A stretch of DNA of 7,086 nt, taken from positions 1-7,086 of the forward strand of contig JBJXGF010000280.1 of assembly GCA_046153015.1 (NCBI GenBank). Direction: 5' to 3'. The notes below the pieces were generated by a model that ran no database searches, had not been told where the DNA came from, and saw only the letters and a list, made by a program, of their open reading frames with translations. The DNA comes from JBJXGF01 sp046153015 (GTDB lineage: Bacteria > Actinomycetota > Acidimicrobiia > Acidimicrobiales > CAIXPF01). The translations under genes were made by a program, and so were the position numbers. Within the stretch, counting starts at the first letter, position 1; each line of letters begins with the position of its first letter. Positions 6,330-7,086 of this stretch are shown piece after piece.

Positions 6330-6361
6330 GCGAGGCGGCCGGCCCACGCCGGCCGCCTCGC
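6330..6361 (+). terminator. Hairpin terminator after etfA
   Basis: A perfect 14-bp stem (6330-6343 with 6348-6361) closes a four-base loop, CCAC; 26 of the 28 stem bases are G or C. It starts 22 bases after the etfA stop. No T-run follows, only GTGTAGAGGGGG, so it would be one of the U-tract-free hairpins often proposed as terminators in actinobacteria. It occupies the place where a -35 element for the next gene would be. Confidence 0.7.
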
Positions 6362-6375
6362 CGTGTAGAGGGGGA

Positions 6376-6381
6376 TAGGGT
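6376..6381 (+). promoter_or_regulatory. Possible -10 element for the DinB-family gene
   Basis: TAGGGT fits TANNNT and ends six bases before the ATG at 6388, so transcription would start at the A of the start codon. The -35 position is filled by the terminator stem and has no match. AGGG at 6377-6380 could instead serve as a weak Shine-Dalgarno site, so the leaderless reading is not certain. Confidence 0.35.
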
Positions 6382-6387
6382 GCGGCC

Positions 6388-6918
6388 ATGTCCACCGTTG
6401 CGTTCATGAAGCAGGCCCTCCGGTTCATCGACCGCGGCTTCGCCGAGGCCGACGAAGGCTTGACCGACGAGCAGCTCCACTTCGTCCCCGAAGGCCAGAC
6501 CCATTCGATCGCCTGGTGCATGTGGCACGCGGCGCGCATCGAGGACCTGTTCGTGCAGCGCATCTACAAGGGCGGCCAGGAGGAGTGGCGCACCGGCGGC
6601 TGGGCCGAACGCTGCGGCCTGCCCGAGAAGGGCTTCGGCACGGGCCAGTCGACCGAGGACGCCCAGGCTGTTCACATCACCGATCGGGCCGCCTTCAAGG
6701 CCTACCAGGCCAAGGTGCACGAGCTGGCAATGGAGTACTTCGACTCGATCACCGACGCCGACCTCGACCGGGAGACCAAGCTCGGCGACCAGGTCGAGAC
6801 GCTCGGCCATTCGATCAACATGCACCTCACCGTGCACCTGAACGGGCACCGGGGCGAGGTCAACATGCTGCGGGGCATGATGGGCTTCGAGCCCGTCCTC
6901 GTGAACCAGGGCGGCTGA
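6388..6918 (+). CDS. DinB/DUF664-family putative metal-binding protein
   Basis: This 176-residue soluble protein fits the DinB-like four-helix bundle superfamily. The metal triad is probably His47 (in SIAWCMWHAARIEDLF, 40-55), His150 and His154 (in HLTVHLNGHRGEVNMLRGMMG, 146-166). The first helix begins MKQALRFIDRGF, and TDEQLHFVPEG (26-36) matches the usual loop before the first histidine. Members of this superfamily include mycothiol- and bacillithiol-dependent transferases and many proteins of unknown role; the substrate here cannot be told. Mycothiol use would be plausible in an actinobacterium but is only inferred from the host group. It follows the etfA terminator and seems to have its own transcription start. 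The final Gly-Gly codons and TGA lie inside the first copy of the 88-bp repeat, so the extreme C-terminus is repeat-derived. Confidence 0.8.
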   Translation: MSTVAFMKQALRFIDRGFAEADEGLTDEQLHFVPEGQTHSIAWCMWHAARIEDLFVQRIYKGGQEEWRTGGWAERCGLPEKGFGTGQSTEDAQAVHITDRAAFKAYQAKVHELAMEYFDSITDADLDRETKLGDQVETLGHSINMHLTVHLNGHRGEVNMLRGMMGFEPVLVNQGG

Positions 6919-6971
6919 GCGCAGCGAGGCCGCACGGCCGGGGAGCGCCAGCGAGTCGGCCGTGGATGGGG

Positions 6972-6992
6972 TCCGGGGGCGCAGCCCCCGGA
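6972..6992. terminator. GC hairpin in repeat copy 1
   Basis: The arms TCCGGGGGC and GCCCCCGGA form a perfect 9-bp stem with a GCA loop, 53 bases after the DinB-family stop. It could end that transcript, or any converging one, because it is nearly symmetrical. No T-run follows. The same hairpin recurs in copy 2. Confidence 0.45.
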
Positions 6993-7059
6993 ATCGGCGC
7001 GGCTGAGCGCAGCGAGGCCGCACGGCCGGGGAGCGCCAGCGAGTCGGCCGTGGATGGGG

Positions 7060-7080
7060 TCCGGGGGCGCAGCCCCCGGA
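7060..7080. repeat. GC hairpin in repeat copy 2
   Basis: This is the exact duplicate, 88 bases downstream, of the 9-bp stem with GCA loop in copy 1. It is part of the repeat unit and not an independent signal. Confidence 0.5.
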
Positions 7081-7086
7081 ATCGGC

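Larger units (their letters stand above)
6911..7086. repeat. Two identical 88-bp tandem repeats
   Basis: Copy 1 is 6911-6998 and copy 2 is 6999-7086; I compared them base by base and found no difference. Each unit contains two near-identical submotifs, GAGCGCAGCGAG (first at 6917) and GAGCGCCAGCGAG (first at 6943). CACGGCCG can pair with CGGCCGTG (6933-6940 with 6957-6964), and a 9-bp GC hairpin lies near the 3' end. The design resembles the short palindromic intergenic repeats (REP/BIME-like) of high-GC genomes. The first unit supplies the end of the DinB-family gene. There are no spacers, so this is not a CRISPR array. Copy 2 ends exactly at the window edge, so the array may continue or the edge may be an assembly break. 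Confidence 0.9.

Noticed and set aside
4602..6563. A minus-strand open frame of 653 codons antisense to etfB, etfA and the start of the DinB-family gene
   Set aside because: Its composition (rich in His, Arg, Gly, Leu, Val, Asp) is that of an antisense shadow and it has no recognisable domain. The etf genes on the other strand are unambiguous.
6911..7086. CRISPR-like array
   Set aside because: The 88-bp units are directly adjacent with no spacers, and each unit is far longer than a CRISPR repeat.

Overview
This 7.1 kb window is very GC-rich and reads as ordinary chromosome from an actinobacterium. The WhiB protein, which belongs to a family essentially restricted to Actinomycetota and their phages, is the firmest evidence. 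A PdtaS-type histidine kinase, a Get3/ArsA-like ATPase pair and an etfB-etfA order like that of mycobacteria agree. The details fit a deep-branching class such as Acidimicrobiia, but that placement is an inference. Strong GC bias leaves long open frames on the wrong strands; these were ignored.

Layout. Positions 1-1332 hold the tail of one ArsA/Get3-like ATPase and a complete second one, joined stop-to-start. A soluble PAS/GAF-type sensor kinase closely resembling mycobacterial PdtaS follows at 1367-2884. Tail-to-tail with it, only 10 bp away, is a WhiB1-like iron-sulfur regulator (2895-3194, minus strand). WhiB has a leader of about 290 bp with a candidate promoter and a perfect 14-bp inverted repeat. 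A lipid kinase of the diacylglycerol kinase/YegS family (3487-4440, minus) lies upstream of whiB. It is divergent, across 98 bp, from an etfB-etfA operon (4539-6308, plus) that encodes both subunits of electron transfer flavoprotein. A 14-bp perfect GC hairpin closes the etf operon. A DinB/DUF664-type metalloprotein follows (6388-6918). Its last two glycine codons and stop codon lie inside the first of two identical 88-bp tandem repeats, which run exactly to the window end.

How the genes relate. The kinase and WhiB are both signalling proteins, with redox/nitric oxide and second-messenger sensing known in mycobacterial relatives. As I recall it, their convergent arrangement is the same in M. 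tuberculosis. EtfA and EtfB form one heterodimer that carries electrons from acyl-CoA and related dehydrogenases to the quinone pool. The lipid kinase and DinB protein have no evident functional link to their neighbours.

I found no mobile element, CRISPR array, RNA gene or clearly new defence or biosynthetic system. The most interesting points are the tandem repeat fused to a gene end, several apparently leaderless starts, an ArsA-like ATPase without the signature lysine, and the whiB control region.
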